NCBI RefSeq assembly: GCF_001435095.1
Contig: NZ_AZFC01000037.1
Coordinates: 1 to 54,181 of the forward strand
DNA from: Levilactobacillus spicheri DSM 15429
GTDB taxonomy: Bacteria; Bacillota; Bacilli; Lactobacillales; Lactobacillaceae
Direction: 5' to 3'
Length of the DNA stretch: 54,181 nt
Program-made: the position numbers and the translations under genes
The notes under the pieces: generated by a model
The model's input: only the letters and a program-made list of their open reading frames with translations
Database searches by the model: none
Told to the model about the DNA's origin: nothing
In this document: piece after piece, positions 16,496 through 26,329 of the stretch
How the letters are laid out: each line of letters starts with the position of its first letter
Numbering within the stretch: the stretch's first letter is position 1

Positions 16496-18634
16496 TTAAG
16501 AGGGGGTATCGCTCAAGGTCCAGGTGATGTCGGCACTGTAGTCCCCCTCGACCGCGTTACTGTTCACGTTCAGTTCTAAACCGGTCTTGTCGTCCCAGTT
16601 GTCCACCACGTCGGTCAGGTCGCCGTCGCCGGAAGCCTGACCGTTCGAGATGGTCACGGGACTGGTGTTGACCGGGGTGGTGGCACTGCCGTCCCGGTAG
16701 ACCAGCGACCCGGCCAGTTGCTTGCCGTCGCTGGAGGTAAACGGTGTCGCCGCGACTTGGAGTTGCCACGTTGACCCCGCTTGCCGGGTATCCGAGATCT
16801 TGACCTGCCAGTTGTTCGTGCGTTTGATATCCTGCTGTTGTCCCGTCAGCGTTGTGGCCTGAAAGGAGCTGTTCGAGGCGACCGTCCCAAAGGTCAGCCC
16901 GCCGCGGACGTTGATGGTCACGGTGAAGGACGACGACTTGTTGCCGTAGATGTCCTGCACGTAGATGTCGACGGTGTTCTTTCCCGCCTTCAGATCGGCG
17001 GCCTTGGGCGTAAAGAGCACCTTCCCGCTGGCTTCGTCGTCCGGGTCCTCAATGGTGTACGCGTCCTGCTTCTGACCGTTCACCGTGGGATGCACGACCA
17101 GGTCCTTGTTGGTCAGCGTGATGCCTTCTGGCACCAAGACCTGTCCCTGGATCGTGGTGGTCTCCCCGGCGTCGATGGTGACTTCCTTGGACGAGATGCG
17201 GTACAGGCCGATGTCGAGTTTCGGGTTCAAGACGAAGTGCGACGTATCGGTCGTCGCCACCCCGTTGACCGCGGAGAACGTGCTGGCCACGGACGGAACC
17301 TGCGTGACGTCCTTTTCGTCGGCCGCCTGCCCCTTCAGGGAAATCGTGGCGGTCGGGTTGTCACTCGAGAGGGCCGTCTTCAACTGATGGGTCAGCTTCT
17401 GGTCGGCAATGTCGTCGCTGGTGATGTCTTCGGTCTGCCCGTTGGCGTAGGTCACGGTCCCACTCTTAAACGCCACCTTGTCCGGTAACGTCAGCTTCGC
17501 AACGACGTCCTTCCAGGATTGTTTGCCCCCGTGGTACTTGAGAACGTAATCCAGTTGGAGCTCGTCTTGACCCAGGATGGCATCCCCGTCATTAACGGTC
17601 TGGTTGGTGGTCAGGTCGGTCAGCTTGGTGGTCGCACTCACGTCGACCAGTCCCGGGACCCCTTCGAAAATGACCAGGTTGTTGGCGTAATCGTCCCCGG
17701 TCGCCCCGGTAAAGCCCCAGCGGACCTTGCCGGTGTTGTCGGGATCGATGATCTTCGGATCGACGCTCACCTGCTGCGAGGTACCGGTCTGGTCCTGTCC
17801 CGTGGCCGGGTCCTTGTCATCGAAGGTGTAGGTCATGGTCTCCTCCGTGGCATCCCAATTCAGCGTCACGTGGTGCCACGCGCCGTTGGCCAGCATGGTG
17901 TAGTCGCTTCCGCCCTCGATCAGGCCCCGGTGCCGCTGCGTCGCGTAATAAGCGGTAAATACTGCGGGCCAGATACCAGTGGTCGTCTTGACGAACTCAT
18001 AGGTGTTCGCTTCTCCCGGGTAGTTCGACGCGATGTGCGGCCCGGTCCGGCCAGAGTCAAACGAATCGGCGTCCCCGGCGTTACTGTAGGTTTTTGACGT
18101 ATTCAGATGGGTATCGAATTCCAGCGCCCAGCTATTTTGAATGGCCAGCTTCGCCAGTTCGTTGGTGTCGGTCTGCTTATTGTTGTTATCCACGCCCCAG
18201 ACCCCCAGGGTCTCGCCGGCCACCTTCTTGCCGTAGGTCGGCGTCGCCGCGAGCCCCCGCGAGTCGTTTTGGAGGACGAAGGCCATCCCATCGGCGGCCT
18301 TTTTGCCCCGGTTCCCGAAGTAGATCCACATCGAGACCGTCTCATCCTTATCCAGTTCAAAGGCGTTGTCGTCGGTCGACCAGATCGTCCCGAATTGGTT
18401 CTTGGCGTTGGTGACCATCACGGCCTGCGTCCCCGTAATGTCGGGATTGGTGGTGTCCACCACTTTCGCTTGGTTGGCATCCGTTTCGCCCGGCGTGAAG
18501 ATATCGTCCAGGGCGATTCCCTGGGGGGCGGTCTTCAGCGCGTTATCGTAGTCGGTATCGGCCCGGGCCGTTACGCCGCCCACACCGACCATTGCTAGCG
18601 CGAGTAATCCGACGAGCCACTTTTTGAACCGCAT
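16496..18634 (-). CDS. Secreted L-type lectin-like WxL surface protein (paralog 1)
   Basis: 712 residues. Signal peptide 1-27 ending TARADTDY. Residues ~30-270 form a legume-lectin-like domain (DGMAFVLQND, NSWALEFDTH, HHVTLNWD). A middle with bacterial-surface repeats follows. The C-terminal WxL domain carries the two paired motifs WQLQV and ITWTLSDTPS, which bind peptidoglycan non-covalently. The start at 18634 has GAGGAGGAAACG upstream. It shares full-length architecture with the next gene, a likely tandem duplication, but each gene has its own terminator. Sugar specificity cannot be read from sequence. No DUF916 partner or LPXTG protein, usual in WxL clusters, is nearby. Confidence 0.85.
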   Translation of the reverse strand: MRFKKWLVGLLALAMVGVGGVTARADTDYDNALKTAPQGIALDDIFTPGETDANQAKVVDTTNPDITGTQAVMVTNAKNQFGTIWSTDDNAFELDKDETVSMWIYFGNRGKKAADGMAFVLQNDSRGLAATPTYGKKVAGETLGVWGVDNNNKQTDTNELAKLAIQNSWALEFDTHLNTSKTYSNAGDADSFDSGRTGPHIASNYPGEANTYEFVKTTTGIWPAVFTAYYATQRHRGLIEGGSDYTMLANGAWHHVTLNWDATEETMTYTFDDKDPATGQDQTGTSQQVSVDPKIIDPDNTGKVRWGFTGATGDDYANNLVIFEGVPGLVDVSATTKLTDLTTNQTVNDGDAILGQDELQLDYVLKYHGGKQSWKDVVAKLTLPDKVAFKSGTVTYANGQTEDITSDDIADQKLTHQLKTALSSDNPTATISLKGQAADEKDVTQVPSVASTFSAVNGVATTDTSHFVLNPKLDIGLYRISSKEVTIDAGETTTIQGQVLVPEGITLTNKDLVVHPTVNGQKQDAYTIEDPDDEASGKVLFTPKAADLKAGKNTVDIYVQDIYGNKSSSFTVTINVRGGLTFGTVASNSSFQATTLTGQQQDIKRTNNWQVKISDTRQAGSTWQLQVAATPFTSSDGKQLAGSLVYRDGSATTPVNTSPVTISNGQASGDGDLTDVVDNWDDKTGLELNVNSNAVEGDYSADITWTLSDTPS

Positions 18635-18791
18635 AATCGTTTCCTCCTCTCGTTTAAATATGGTTAGATGAATTAACCCTAAAATTCGTTTATAATATAC
18701 CACATTTTCGCGAAAGCGTAACCATGCAAGTGGTCACCCGCTCAATATTCTAATGATTGCCTTCGAAAATTGAGTTAAGCGAACCCAAAAA

Positions 18792-18821
18792 GCCGTCATA
18801 CCACGATTTCGGTATGACGGC
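18792..18821 (-). terminator. Terminator of lectin paralog 2
   Basis: GCCGTCATACC and GGTATGACGGC form an 11-bp stem with an 8-nt loop, followed on the minus strand by TTTTT. It isolates the two tandem lectin genes. Confidence 0.9.
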
Positions 18822-18835
18822 GCACATTCATTCAG

Positions 18836-20947
18836 TTAAGTTGGCACATCTGCTAAGGTCCAGGTGATCTCCCCACGGTAAACGCCGCTTTCGGCGGCAC
18901 CGTTCACGGCCAACTCGAGGCCCTGGTCCTGATTCCAGCCGGCAATCGCGTCGGTGACCGCGTCCTTGCCCGCGCTGCCCCGTTGGATCGTCAACGGCTG
19001 CTCCGTAATGGGCTGCGTCCGGTTGGCCTCCCGGAAGACCAGCTCGCCCGCTAACCGTTGGCCACCGGCCGTCTTAAAGGGCGTCGCACTGACCTGAAGG
19101 CTCCAGCGTTCCCCCAGCTTACGGGTATCCTGGACCCGCACCCGCCAGTCATTCTCCCGCCCAATGCGTTGCGACTTGCCGGTCAGGGTGGTCGTCTTAA
19201 ACGAGCTCTGCGAGGCGACCGTCGCAAACGACAGCCCCCCCGTCACGTCGACCGTCACGGTGATTGGCTCGGACTGGTTCCCGAACCCGTCTTGAACCTG
19301 TAACGTCACCTGATTGCTCCCCGCTTTCAGGACCCGGTTGGCCAACGTGTAGCGCACCCGCCCATCGTCGCCGACAGGCGTGTCCCCGATGCGTTGCCCG
19401 TTGACCCGGGTCACCAGCGTCAATTTAACGTTCTTCAGGCTCCCCTTTCCGGCCCGGACCTGCCCTGTAATGTAGGGATCCTGGTAGCGGGTGGCATCCG
19501 TCGTCAGTTGGAGGTCGAGTCGTGGGTGCACCTTAAACGCGGGCGTCCGCGTCGTCGCCACCCCGTTGGCCGCCTTGAACACACTGTGTTGATTAATGGC
19601 GTCTGTCGCCGTAGTGACGTCCTGCGTGCGGCCCGCAAAGCGTAACGTCGCCTGATTCGGCGTCCCGTCCCGCAGGACCTTTTTCAAGTGGTAGGTCAAC
19701 GTGCTGCCCGACAGCCCCGCCAGATCGATGGTCGTTGCCGGTGTCCCGTCGTTGTAGGTAATGTCCGCCTGCGTCCACTCCACCAGCTTGGGCAACGTCA
19801 GCTGGGCCTCGATGTCGCGCCACACCTGCTTGCCGCCCCGGTAATTCAGCTGATAGGTCAATTCGACCGGCGTTTGGCCGATCAGGTCGCCCCCATTTTC
19901 AACGGTCTGCCCCGTCTGGCGGTTCGTCAGCGTTGCCGCTGCATCCGCGGAGACCAGGCCGGGCACCCCTTCGAACACGACCAGGTTATTCCCTCCCTGA
20001 TCCCCGGTCGCCCCGGTGAACCCCCAGCGAACCTTCCCGGTGTGGTGCGGATCGACCTTTTCCGGGTCCAGCGTGACACTGGCCGACCGCACCACGTTGG
20101 TATCGTTATGGCTCCCCGTATCGGGATCCTTATCGTCAAACCAATAGGTCACCTGGTGAGTCCGGGCGTTCCACTTCAGCGTCACGTGATGCCAGGCCCC
20201 GTCCGATAACAGGTCGTTCGTGTAGCGGTAGCCCTGGATGACGCCCGTATGCTTCATCACCGTGTAAAACCGGCCCGACAAGCCAAGATAGGGACTGCGG
20301 ATGTAGTAGGTTCCCGGATCCCCGGGATAGTTGGCCCCGATGTGCGGCACGTTACGTGCTTGCGTCCCCAGGTCCCGGTCAAAACTATCGGCCATTCCGG
20401 GATTGCCCCCCGTATTACTGTGGGTATCGAACTCCAGCGCCCAACTGTTCTGAATGGCGCTCTTGGCAATGGCCACGGGCGAGTTCTGCCACTGGTTCCG
20501 GTCGACACCCCAGACGCCCAGCGTCTCCCCCGCGGTCTCCGCTGTAAAGGTCGGACTGGCCTGGATGCCGCGGTCATCGTTTTGCAGGACCAGGGCCATC
20601 CCATCGGCGGCTTTTTCACGATCCTGCCCGAAGTACATCCACATCGAGACCTGGGCGTCCTTGTTCAGGTCGAAGGCGTTCTCGTCGGTCGACCAGATGG
20701 CTCCGAACTGCCCCTTGTCGTTGGTGACCGTCACCACGTCCGTGTCCGGCGTCTCGGCGTTGGTCCCCCGGTGAACCGCCGCATGGTTGTTCGGGGTCGT
20801 CCCCTTCACAAAAATGTTCTCCAAGCGGACGCCCTGGGGCGCCTTCGCCATCGCGTTCTTCCAATCGTTGGCCGTGGCTTGGGCCGTCTGGGCCGGCCAC
20901 CACAACCCTAAGATCACCAATAAAGTTCCAATCAATCGTCCGCGCAT
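18836..20947 (-). CDS. Secreted L-type lectin-like WxL surface protein (paralog 2)
   Basis: 703 residues. Signal peptide 1-25 (LIGTLLVILGLWWPAQTAQA). Lectin domain with DGMALVLQNDDRG and NSWALEFDTH; C-terminal WxL pair WSLQV and ITWTLADVPT. Clearly homologous to paralog 1 throughout but diverged, with arginine replacing many lysines. The start at 20947 has AAGGGAGGGG upstream; an earlier in-frame codon has none. Expected outside the cell, bound to the wall, perhaps in adhesion to glycans; this role is inferred from domains. Confidence 0.85.
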   Translation of the reverse strand: MRGRLIGTLLVILGLWWPAQTAQATANDWKNAMAKAPQGVRLENIFVKGTTPNNHAAVHRGTNAETPDTDVVTVTNDKGQFGAIWSTDENAFDLNKDAQVSMWMYFGQDREKAADGMALVLQNDDRGIQASPTFTAETAGETLGVWGVDRNQWQNSPVAIAKSAIQNSWALEFDTHSNTGGNPGMADSFDRDLGTQARNVPHIGANYPGDPGTYYIRSPYLGLSGRFYTVMKHTGVIQGYRYTNDLLSDGAWHHVTLKWNARTHQVTYWFDDKDPDTGSHNDTNVVRSASVTLDPEKVDPHHTGKVRWGFTGATGDQGGNNLVVFEGVPGLVSADAAATLTNRQTGQTVENGGDLIGQTPVELTYQLNYRGGKQVWRDIEAQLTLPKLVEWTQADITYNDGTPATTIDLAGLSGSTLTYHLKKVLRDGTPNQATLRFAGRTQDVTTATDAINQHSVFKAANGVATTRTPAFKVHPRLDLQLTTDATRYQDPYITGQVRAGKGSLKNVKLTLVTRVNGQRIGDTPVGDDGRVRYTLANRVLKAGSNQVTLQVQDGFGNQSEPITVTVDVTGGLSFATVASQSSFKTTTLTGKSQRIGRENDWRVRVQDTRKLGERWSLQVSATPFKTAGGQRLAGELVFREANRTQPITEQPLTIQRGSAGKDAVTDAIAGWNQDQGLELAVNGAAESGVYRGEITWTLADVPT

Positions 20948-21138
20948 GGCGGCCCCTCCCTTCACTCGTGTCGTTAACACTGGTCTCACCACTTTACCAC
21001 GATTGATTGGACACAATTGAACAGCGTCAGATTAATAAATAATTTTTTTGTTTTTTGCACCAAAAACCGATTTGGCCACCGCAGAAGGGGGGCCCTGACC
21101 GGCGAGCAGCACCCACCAAAAAAATTTAGGCGCAAAAA

Positions 21139-21166
21139 GACCGATTCACCCCATTGGCAAATCGGT
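21139..21166 (-). terminator. prfC terminator
   Basis: GACCGATT (21139-21146) pairs with AATCGGTC (21159-21166); on the minus strand the hairpin is followed by TTTTTG. Confidence 0.8.
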
Positions 21167-21186
21167 CAAAGGTTGCATCTTTTCAA

Positions 21187-22764
21187 TTAGAGCTTGGCGG
21201 TTAAGGTCACGTCAGGATACTTGTCCTTGAACCACCGTTCGGCGAACTGGTTCTCGAACAAGAAGAGCGGATTGCCCTGGCTGTCCTTGACCAGCAGGTT
21301 CCGTGAGGAGGACATCCGTTCGTCCAGTTGGTCGGGATCGATCCACCGGGCGGTCTTCTTGCCCATCGGTTCCATGACGACTTCGGAATTATATTCGTTT
21401 TGCATCCGGAATTGGAAGACTTCGAATTGCAGTTGCCCAACGGCTCCCAGGATGTAGTCCCCGGTCGAGTAGGACGTGTACAGTTGCACGGCCCCCTCTT
21501 GAACCAGTTGGTTGATGCCCTTGTGGAAGGACTTCTGCTTCATCACGTTCTTCGCGGAGACCCGCACGAACAGCTCCGGCGTAAATTGCGGCAGCTTTTC
21601 GAACTTGATGTCCCGCTTCCCGGTGTAGATGGCGTCACCAATCTGGAAGTTCCCGGTATCGTACAGCCCGATGATGTCGCCGGCCACGGCCGTTTCCACG
21701 TTTTCCCGCGTGTCGGCCATGAACTCGGTCACGTTCGAGAGCCGCAGCTTCTTGCCGGTCCGCTCCTGAATCACGTCCATCCCCCGGTCGAACTCACCCG
21801 AGCAGATTCGCACGAAGGCGATCCGGTCCCGGTGATGCGGGTTCATATTGGCTTGAATCTTGAAGACGAAGCCGGAGAATTCAGGGTCAGTCGGCGCCAC
21901 GTCCTCGCCGCTTTCTGTGTGGTGGTCTGCCGGTTGGGGCGCGTACTCCAGGTACGTGTCCAGGAAGGTCTGGACCCCGAAGTTGGCCAACGCCGACCCG
22001 AAGAAGACCGGCGTCTGGTCCCCGCTGGCGATCTTCGCCGCGTCAAACGGGTTCCCGGCCTCTTCAATCATTTGCATGTTGTCGCGGGCCTCGGTATACC
22101 AGCTGTCGCTCTCCAGGTCGTTGGCCTCAGCCAAGTCCCCGTCGGCGTTCAGCGGCAGGTATTGCCGCCCCTGGTCGTCCTTGTGGAACAGGGCCACGCG
22201 TTGGTGGTAACGGTCGTACAGGCCCTTTAATTCCTTGCCCATCCCGATTGGCCAGTTCATTGGGTACCCCTCGATGCCCAGCACGTCTTCGAGTTCGGCA
22301 ATCAGGTCCAGGGGATCCCGGCCATCCCGGTCGAGCTTGTTCATGAAGGTAAAGATGGGGATGCCCCGCATCTTACAGATCTGGAACAGCTTCTTGGTCT
22401 GCGGCTCGATCCCCTTGGCGGAGTCGATGACCATGACCGCGGAGTCCACGGCCATCAAGGTCCGGTAGGTATCTTCCGAGAAGTCTTCGTGTCCGGGGGT
22501 GTCCAGGATGTTGATGCGTTTGCCCTGGTAATCGAATTGCATTACGGAACTCGTGACGGAGATACCCCGCTTTTGTTCGATTTCCATCCAGTCGGACTTG
22601 GCAAAGTTCCCACTCTTGCGGGCCTTCACCGTTCCGGCTTCCCGTACCACGCCCCCGAACAGCAGGAGTTGTTCGGTGATGGTCGTTTTCCCGGCATCCG
22701 GGTGAGAGATGATGGCAAACGTCCGGCGTTTATCCACCGCGGTTGCTAAATTTTTTTCGCTCAT
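21187..22764 (-). CDS. prfC: Peptide chain release factor 3
   Basis: 525-residue translational GTPase that recycles RF1/RF2 from the ribosome after termination. G1 HPDAGKTT, the switch region with [14 protein letters not shown]3 [12 protein letters not shown] and G4 [10 protein letters not shown] are present, followed by the RF3-specific C-terminal domains. The ATG at 22764 has GTGAGGA upstream. Monocistronic, with its own terminator. Nothing unusual. Confidence 0.97.
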   Translation of the reverse strand: MSEKNLATAVDKRRTFAIISHPDAGKTTITEQLLLFGGVVREAGTVKARKSGNFAKSDWMEIEQKRGISVTSSVMQFDYQGKRINILDTPGHEDFSEDTYRTLMAVDSAVMVIDSAKGIEPQTKKLFQICKMRGIPIFTFMNKLDRDGRDPLDLIAELEDVLGIEGYPMNWPIGMGKELKGLYDRYHQRVALFHKDDQGRQYLPLNADGDLAEANDLESDSWYTEARDNMQMIEEAGNPFDAAKIASGDQTPVFFGSALANFGVQTFLDTYLEYAPQPADHHTESGEDVAPTDPEFSGFVFKIQANMNPHHRDRIAFVRICSGEFDRGMDVIQERTGKKLRLSNVTEFMADTRENVETAVAGDIIGLYDTGNFQIGDAIYTGKRDIKFEKLPQFTPELFVRVSAKNVMKQKSFHKGINQLVQEGAVQLYTSYSTGDYILGAVGQLQFEVFQFRMQNEYNSEVVMEPMGKKTARWIDPDQLDERMSSSRNLLVKDSQGNPLFLFENQFAERWFKDKYPDVTLTAKL

Positions 22765-23042
22765 ATCGTGTCCTCACAAAGTTTAAGTTAGTTTTAGTCG
22801 TCCTCTACAGGGCGCTCCGATTTTTATACAGCACTGTGATTTTACCACACTTACCCCAACAATTCACGGTCCATCGCGGGTCACCTACTCGACAGCCGCC
22901 ATTTAGTGGTATGATAGTAAGATGAATTCTGGTTTGCGGCCGCTGCCGGTGGTGGACAGGTGTCCCGTCCCTGTACGCTCCGAGGCCATCGTTTTACTTT
23001 TAGGCAGCAAACCCATTACTCTTAGAAAATAGGTGAATCACT

Positions 23043-23603
23043 ATGTTGGCGAGTACCGAAGCCATTATCATTGAAGTCGTCTTTAGCCTGGGCGCCCTAA
23101 TCGCCGTGGCGGGCCTGGGCGGCCTGATCTGGACCAAGCAGCATCACCGGGGATTCCGGCCCGCGATGACCGTCATCCTCTGTGGGGTCGGCATCGTCAT
23201 CATCGCCAGTCTCCTGAACGTCCTGTTGTTCAAGACCTATGCCGGCGTGCGGGTCAAGAAGAATCAGTACTACGAGATCACCAGCCTGACCACCAATATG
23301 CGCGCCTCTCTGGCCAGCAGTCAGGCCCCGCAGCAGCCGGTCACCCCGGCCGCAAAGAAGGCCAGCCGTAACGTGACCTACCTGGTGACCCACACCGACC
23401 AGTCGCAGACGGCCCGGCACGCCGCCAAAGCCGCACAACGCCAGTTGACCCAGCATAAACAGCCCGATGTCGCGGTGGTCAAACACAATTACCGCATCAT
23501 CCTGGACCATTACTTTGACGCGGTGACCAGCTCAACCAAGGCGCAGCAGCACCTAAGTGACCACGCCTACCAGCACGTCACCCAACGCCCCGCGCGGCGT
23601 TAA
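23043..23603 (+). CDS. Hypothetical two-TM membrane protein
   Basis: 186 residues, family not recognised. Two hydrophobic segments (about 8-28 and 41-61) with a short basic loop (KQHHRGFR), then a ~120-residue tail rich in Q, A, K and S, with a motif KKNQYYEITSLTTNMRA right after the second span. The tail carries no catalytic motif I can see. AGGTGA precedes the ATG. Stands alone between prfC (divergent) and a terminator. Confidence 0.6.
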   Translation: MLASTEAIIIEVVFSLGALIAVAGLGGLIWTKQHHRGFRPAMTVILCGVGIVIIASLLNVLLFKTYAGVRVKKNQYYEITSLTTNMRASLASSQAPQQPVTPAAKKASRNVTYLVTHTDQSQTARHAAKAAQRQLTQHKQPDVAVVKHNYRIILDHYFDAVTSSTKAQQHLSDHAYQHVTQRPARR

Positions 23604-23618
23604 TCAATCAATTCCACC

Positions 23619-23650
23619 GGTTCCCTCCAATCAACGAGGGAACCTTTTTT
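23619..23650 (+). terminator. Terminator of the two-TM protein gene
   Basis: GGTTCCCTC / GAGGGAACC stem followed by TTTTTTT. Confidence 0.9.
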
Positions 23651-23740
23651 TGTTTAGGGGCGTACCGTAACGTAAGATGAAATCAGCCGCTCCACGCCGG
23701 CGAGCAAGCTGGTCACTGGTGATAGCTGGCGCGCCGTTCT

Positions 23741-23874
23741 GTCGGCTTCATTTTCCCGAGGTGGGCACGATTCCGAAACCTCGCCAAGAACGCGAGTTTC
23801 CGGAACTCGGCCTGATTGTAAGCCGGCTCAAGACGCCGACTAACAATCATGTCACCACGGGAAAAAACGCCGAC
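23741..23874 (-). repeat. Structured intergenic repeat, copy B
   Basis: On the minus strand: outer helix GTCGGC...TTTTCCCG / CGGGAAAA...GCCGAC, then GTGACAT, P2 (TGATTGT...ACAATCA), AGGCCGAG, P3 (TTCCGGAA...TTTCGGAA) and TCGTGCCCA. The outer arm sequences differ from copy A but pair perfectly, which is compensatory change. Flanks to ~23690 also match copy A downstream sequence (CTTGCTCGCCGGCGTGGAGC). Confidence 0.85.
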
Positions 23875-24076
23875 GCCACTCTGCGGGATAGATGATGACC
23901 ATGACGACGGTTGCGGGACGGCCGCGTTCAACAACGTTACAGCAGACTGGCCCGCTGACTTGAACGTCACTCACCAGAACGCCCCATGCTAGCGAAGCGG
24001 CTTCCATTAAAGCCACGCGGCGAGTTGCCAATTCGTCCCGTTGGTGGTCAATGCCCCACCGTGTCAGCGGAACAGA

Positions 24077-24210
24077 GGCGACTTGATGGTCGTGGTGAAA
24101 TTGATGTTGGTCGGGGTTCTTTCCCGGCTTACATCAAGGCCGAGTTCTGGAGACCTGTGTGAATTTCACAGGGCTTCAGAATCGTGCCCACCTCGACCAT
24201 CTTGCTCGCC
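24077..24210 (+). repeat. Structured intergenic repeat, copy C
   Basis: Plus strand: GGCGA...GATGGTCG / CGACCATC...TCGCC outer helix, GTGAAAT, P2 (TGATGT...ACATCA), AAGGCCGAG, P3 (TTCTGGAGACCTGTG / CACAGGGCTTCAGAA) and TCGTGCCCA. Closest to copy A. Lies 200 bp from copy B in opposite orientation, so the two form an inverted pair. Confidence 0.85.
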
Positions 24211-24244
24211 GGCGTGAAGCGACTGCCTACACCCACACATGACA

Positions 24245-24282
24245 AAAAGCGCCCCCCGGAGTTGCATCCAGGGAGCGCTTTT
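24245..24282 (-). terminator. Terminator of the teichoic acid polymerase gene
   Basis: AAAAGCGC...GCGCTTTT stem with an internal CCC/GGG pairing, followed on the minus strand by TTTTTG. Confidence 0.8.
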
Positions 24283-24290
24283 GGTGGCAA

Positions 24291-26315
24291 TTAGCCGTTC
24301 TTTTCAATTTGTTGAACCACGTAGTTGACGACCTTCAGGGAACTTAACCCGTCGTCGATCGCACAGAAACGGTGGTAGAAGTCCATGAACTTCTGGTTGG
24401 CGCTCATGTCCGGCGTTTGTAACTTCTCGCCGATCATGGTCAGCAGCTCCGTCTCGTTGTGGGCGATCTCACCCGGGAGATCCTTTTCGTAGTCGAGGTA
24501 GAAGCCCCGCAGTTCATCCTTGTAGACGTGGTAGTCGTACGGGTAGAACAGGATGGGCCGCTTCAGGTAGGCGTAGTCGAAGAAGACGGACGAGTAGTCG
24601 GTGATCAGCATGTCACTGATCAGGTACAGGTCCGAGATACTCGGGTGGTTGGACATGTCGTAGACGAAATCCTCGTACCCGCTGATGTCCAGGGCGTTGG
24701 AGATCAGGTAGTGCATCCGCAAGACCAGCACGGCATCGTCACCGTACTGCTGCTTGAAGTCGTCCAGGGAGAACGGCAGCTCGAAGGTGTACTTCCCCTT
24801 CTCGGCAAACTGATTGTCCCGGTACGTCGGCGCGTATAAGACGACCTTCTTATCCAGCGGGATACCCATCTGCTCCTTCAAGGCCACGATGTCGTCCGCC
24901 GAACTGTTGATCAGTTCGTCGTTCCGCGGGTACCCGACCTTTAAGATCTGGTTGTTGAACCCGAAGGCCGACCGGAAGATCTGGGTCGAATAGTCGTTGG
25001 GTGAGACCAACGCGTCCCAGCGGTTAGCTTCGCGCACGAAGTTGGCGTGGTACTTGGTGGTCGTGGTCCCCGGCATCGAAACGTTCTCGATGTCCAGTCC
25101 CAGCTTCTTCAACGGCGTCCCGTGCCAGGTCTGAATGTAGGTCACATAACTGGGCTTCTTGACCCAGGCCGGGAAGCGGGCGTTACTGATCCAGAAGCTG
25201 GCCTTTTCCAGCGTCCGGACCCACTTGGCCGTCCGCCGAATGATGAACGGAATCCCATTTTCCTTACAGAAACGCTTCTGGGACCGGTCAATCGACCAGA
25301 TGAAGCGGAAGCCGGGATAGAGTTGGGTAAACAACTGGTAAATGGCGTACGGCGAGTCACTGACCTGCCGGCCCCCGAAGCTTTCGAAAATCAGCGTTGG
25401 CTGCTCGTAAGCCCGGTGGCCGCGCTTGAACAGCCGGCGCATGTAGACCAGGTTGACCTTGTCCATCAAGACACTCAGGAGCTTGGTGGCGCCCCCGACC
25501 TTGCTTGGCAGGTGACCCAACCGTTCGGCCACGGTCGGGGCGGGCATTTCCCGCACCCGAATCCCGTTATTGTACCGCTTCTCGAGGATGACCAAGCGGT
25601 GCGCCGGGGTGATGGCCTGGGTGACTTGCCCGGCCAGCGACTTGCCCAAAACGATCCGCTGTTCGAGGTCTTGGCCGTTGACCGTGGAGCGAATGTACAG
25701 CTCCTGGGCGGTGTTGGCCGCCAGCTCTTCCAACGGAATCGTGGCGCTGAACAGCCCGTGCAGCCCCATCTTACTGATGGGCCACTCGGCCGTGCTGTCG
25801 GCCGCCTGGTTCTTTAAGACCAGCCGCTGATTCTCGATCTTTTGGTTATTGAGCCGGTTCGGCCCGGTAATCTGCAGCTGGTTATCCTGCAAGTTGATTG
25901 CGTTGATGGCGAACTCGCTCTCCGGCTGTTGGGTGTGCAGGTTGAACAGCGCCATGCCGTTGGCGTCACTGTTGAGCTGATAAAAGCTGGTCAGCGTCAA
26001 CTGGTGCCGGTTGCTCAGGTACTCACTTTCGACCTGAATCAACCCCCGCGTCGCGTTTTGCTGCAGGTTCAGGTACAGCTCCCAGCTGAACTCGCTCTGC
26101 TCGCTGTCCGGGATCTGCAGGTCGTTGGCGTCGATGCGCAACCGTACCACCCGGGAGCTGACGATGCGACTGATGGGCACCGTCAGCGTCGCCTGCGTCT
26201 GCTTCTCCAAGAAGGTCACCATCAGGTCATCGAAGGGTTCCGGAACGTCGATCAGTTCGAGTTCGAGCTCCTGTAAAGTCTTTTTATGATGTAATCCAGA
26301 TAAAATCGCACGCAC
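24291..26315 (-). CDS. tagF: Teichoic acid CDP-glycerol glycerophosphotransferase (TagF/TarL type)
   Basis: 674 residues. The N-terminal ~270 residues are beta-rich, as in long TagF-like enzymes; the C-terminal ~380 residues are the glycerophosphotransferase domain with TWHGTPLKKLG, SPNDYSTQIF, RMHYLIS and ITDYSSVFFDYAY. It adds glycerol (or ribitol) phosphate units to wall teichoic acid at the inner membrane face. The GTG at 26315 has AAGGAG upstream, which itself sits just after the previous stop, so it is co-transcribed with the upstream TagE-like gene. Substrate (Gro-P or Rbo-P) is uncertain; the nearby tagD favours glycerol. Confidence 0.85.
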   Translation of the reverse strand: MRAILSGLHHKKTLQELELELIDVPEPFDDLMVTFLEKQTQATLTVPISRIVSSRVVRLRIDANDLQIPDSEQSEFSWELYLNLQQNATRGLIQVESEYLSNRHQLTLTSFYQLNSDANGMALFNLHTQQPESEFAINAINLQDNQLQITGPNRLNNQKIENQRLVLKNQAADSTAEWPISKMGLHGLFSATIPLEELAANTAQELYIRSTVNGQDLEQRIVLGKSLAGQVTQAITPAHRLVILEKRYNNGIRVREMPAPTVAERLGHLPSKVGGATKLLSVLMDKVNLVYMRRLFKRGHRAYEQPTLIFESFGGRQVSDSPYAIYQLFTQLYPGFRFIWSIDRSQKRFCKENGIPFIIRRTAKWVRTLEKASFWISNARFPAWVKKPSYVTYIQTWHGTPLKKLGLDIENVSMPGTTTTKYHANFVREANRWDALVSPNDYSTQIFRSAFGFNNQILKVGYPRNDELINSSADDIVALKEQMGIPLDKKVVLYAPTYRDNQFAEKGKYTFELPFSLDDFKQQYGDDAVLVLRMHYLISNALDISGYEDFVYDMSNHPSISDLYLISDMLITDYSSVFFDYAYLKRPILFYPYDYHVYKDELRGFYLDYEKDLPGEIAHNETELLTMIGEKLQTPDMSANQKFMDFYHRFCAIDDGLSSLKVVNYVVQQIEKNG

Positions 26316-26329
26316 GATGGCATAACTCC

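Noticed and set aside
19688-20911. Overlapping open frames opposite the lectin genes
   Set aside because: Shadows of lectin-WxL paralog 2; no ribosome sites or known domains.
21328-22230. 300-aa plus-strand open frame opposite prfC
   Set aside because: Antisense shadow of release factor 3, with unlikely composition and no start signal.
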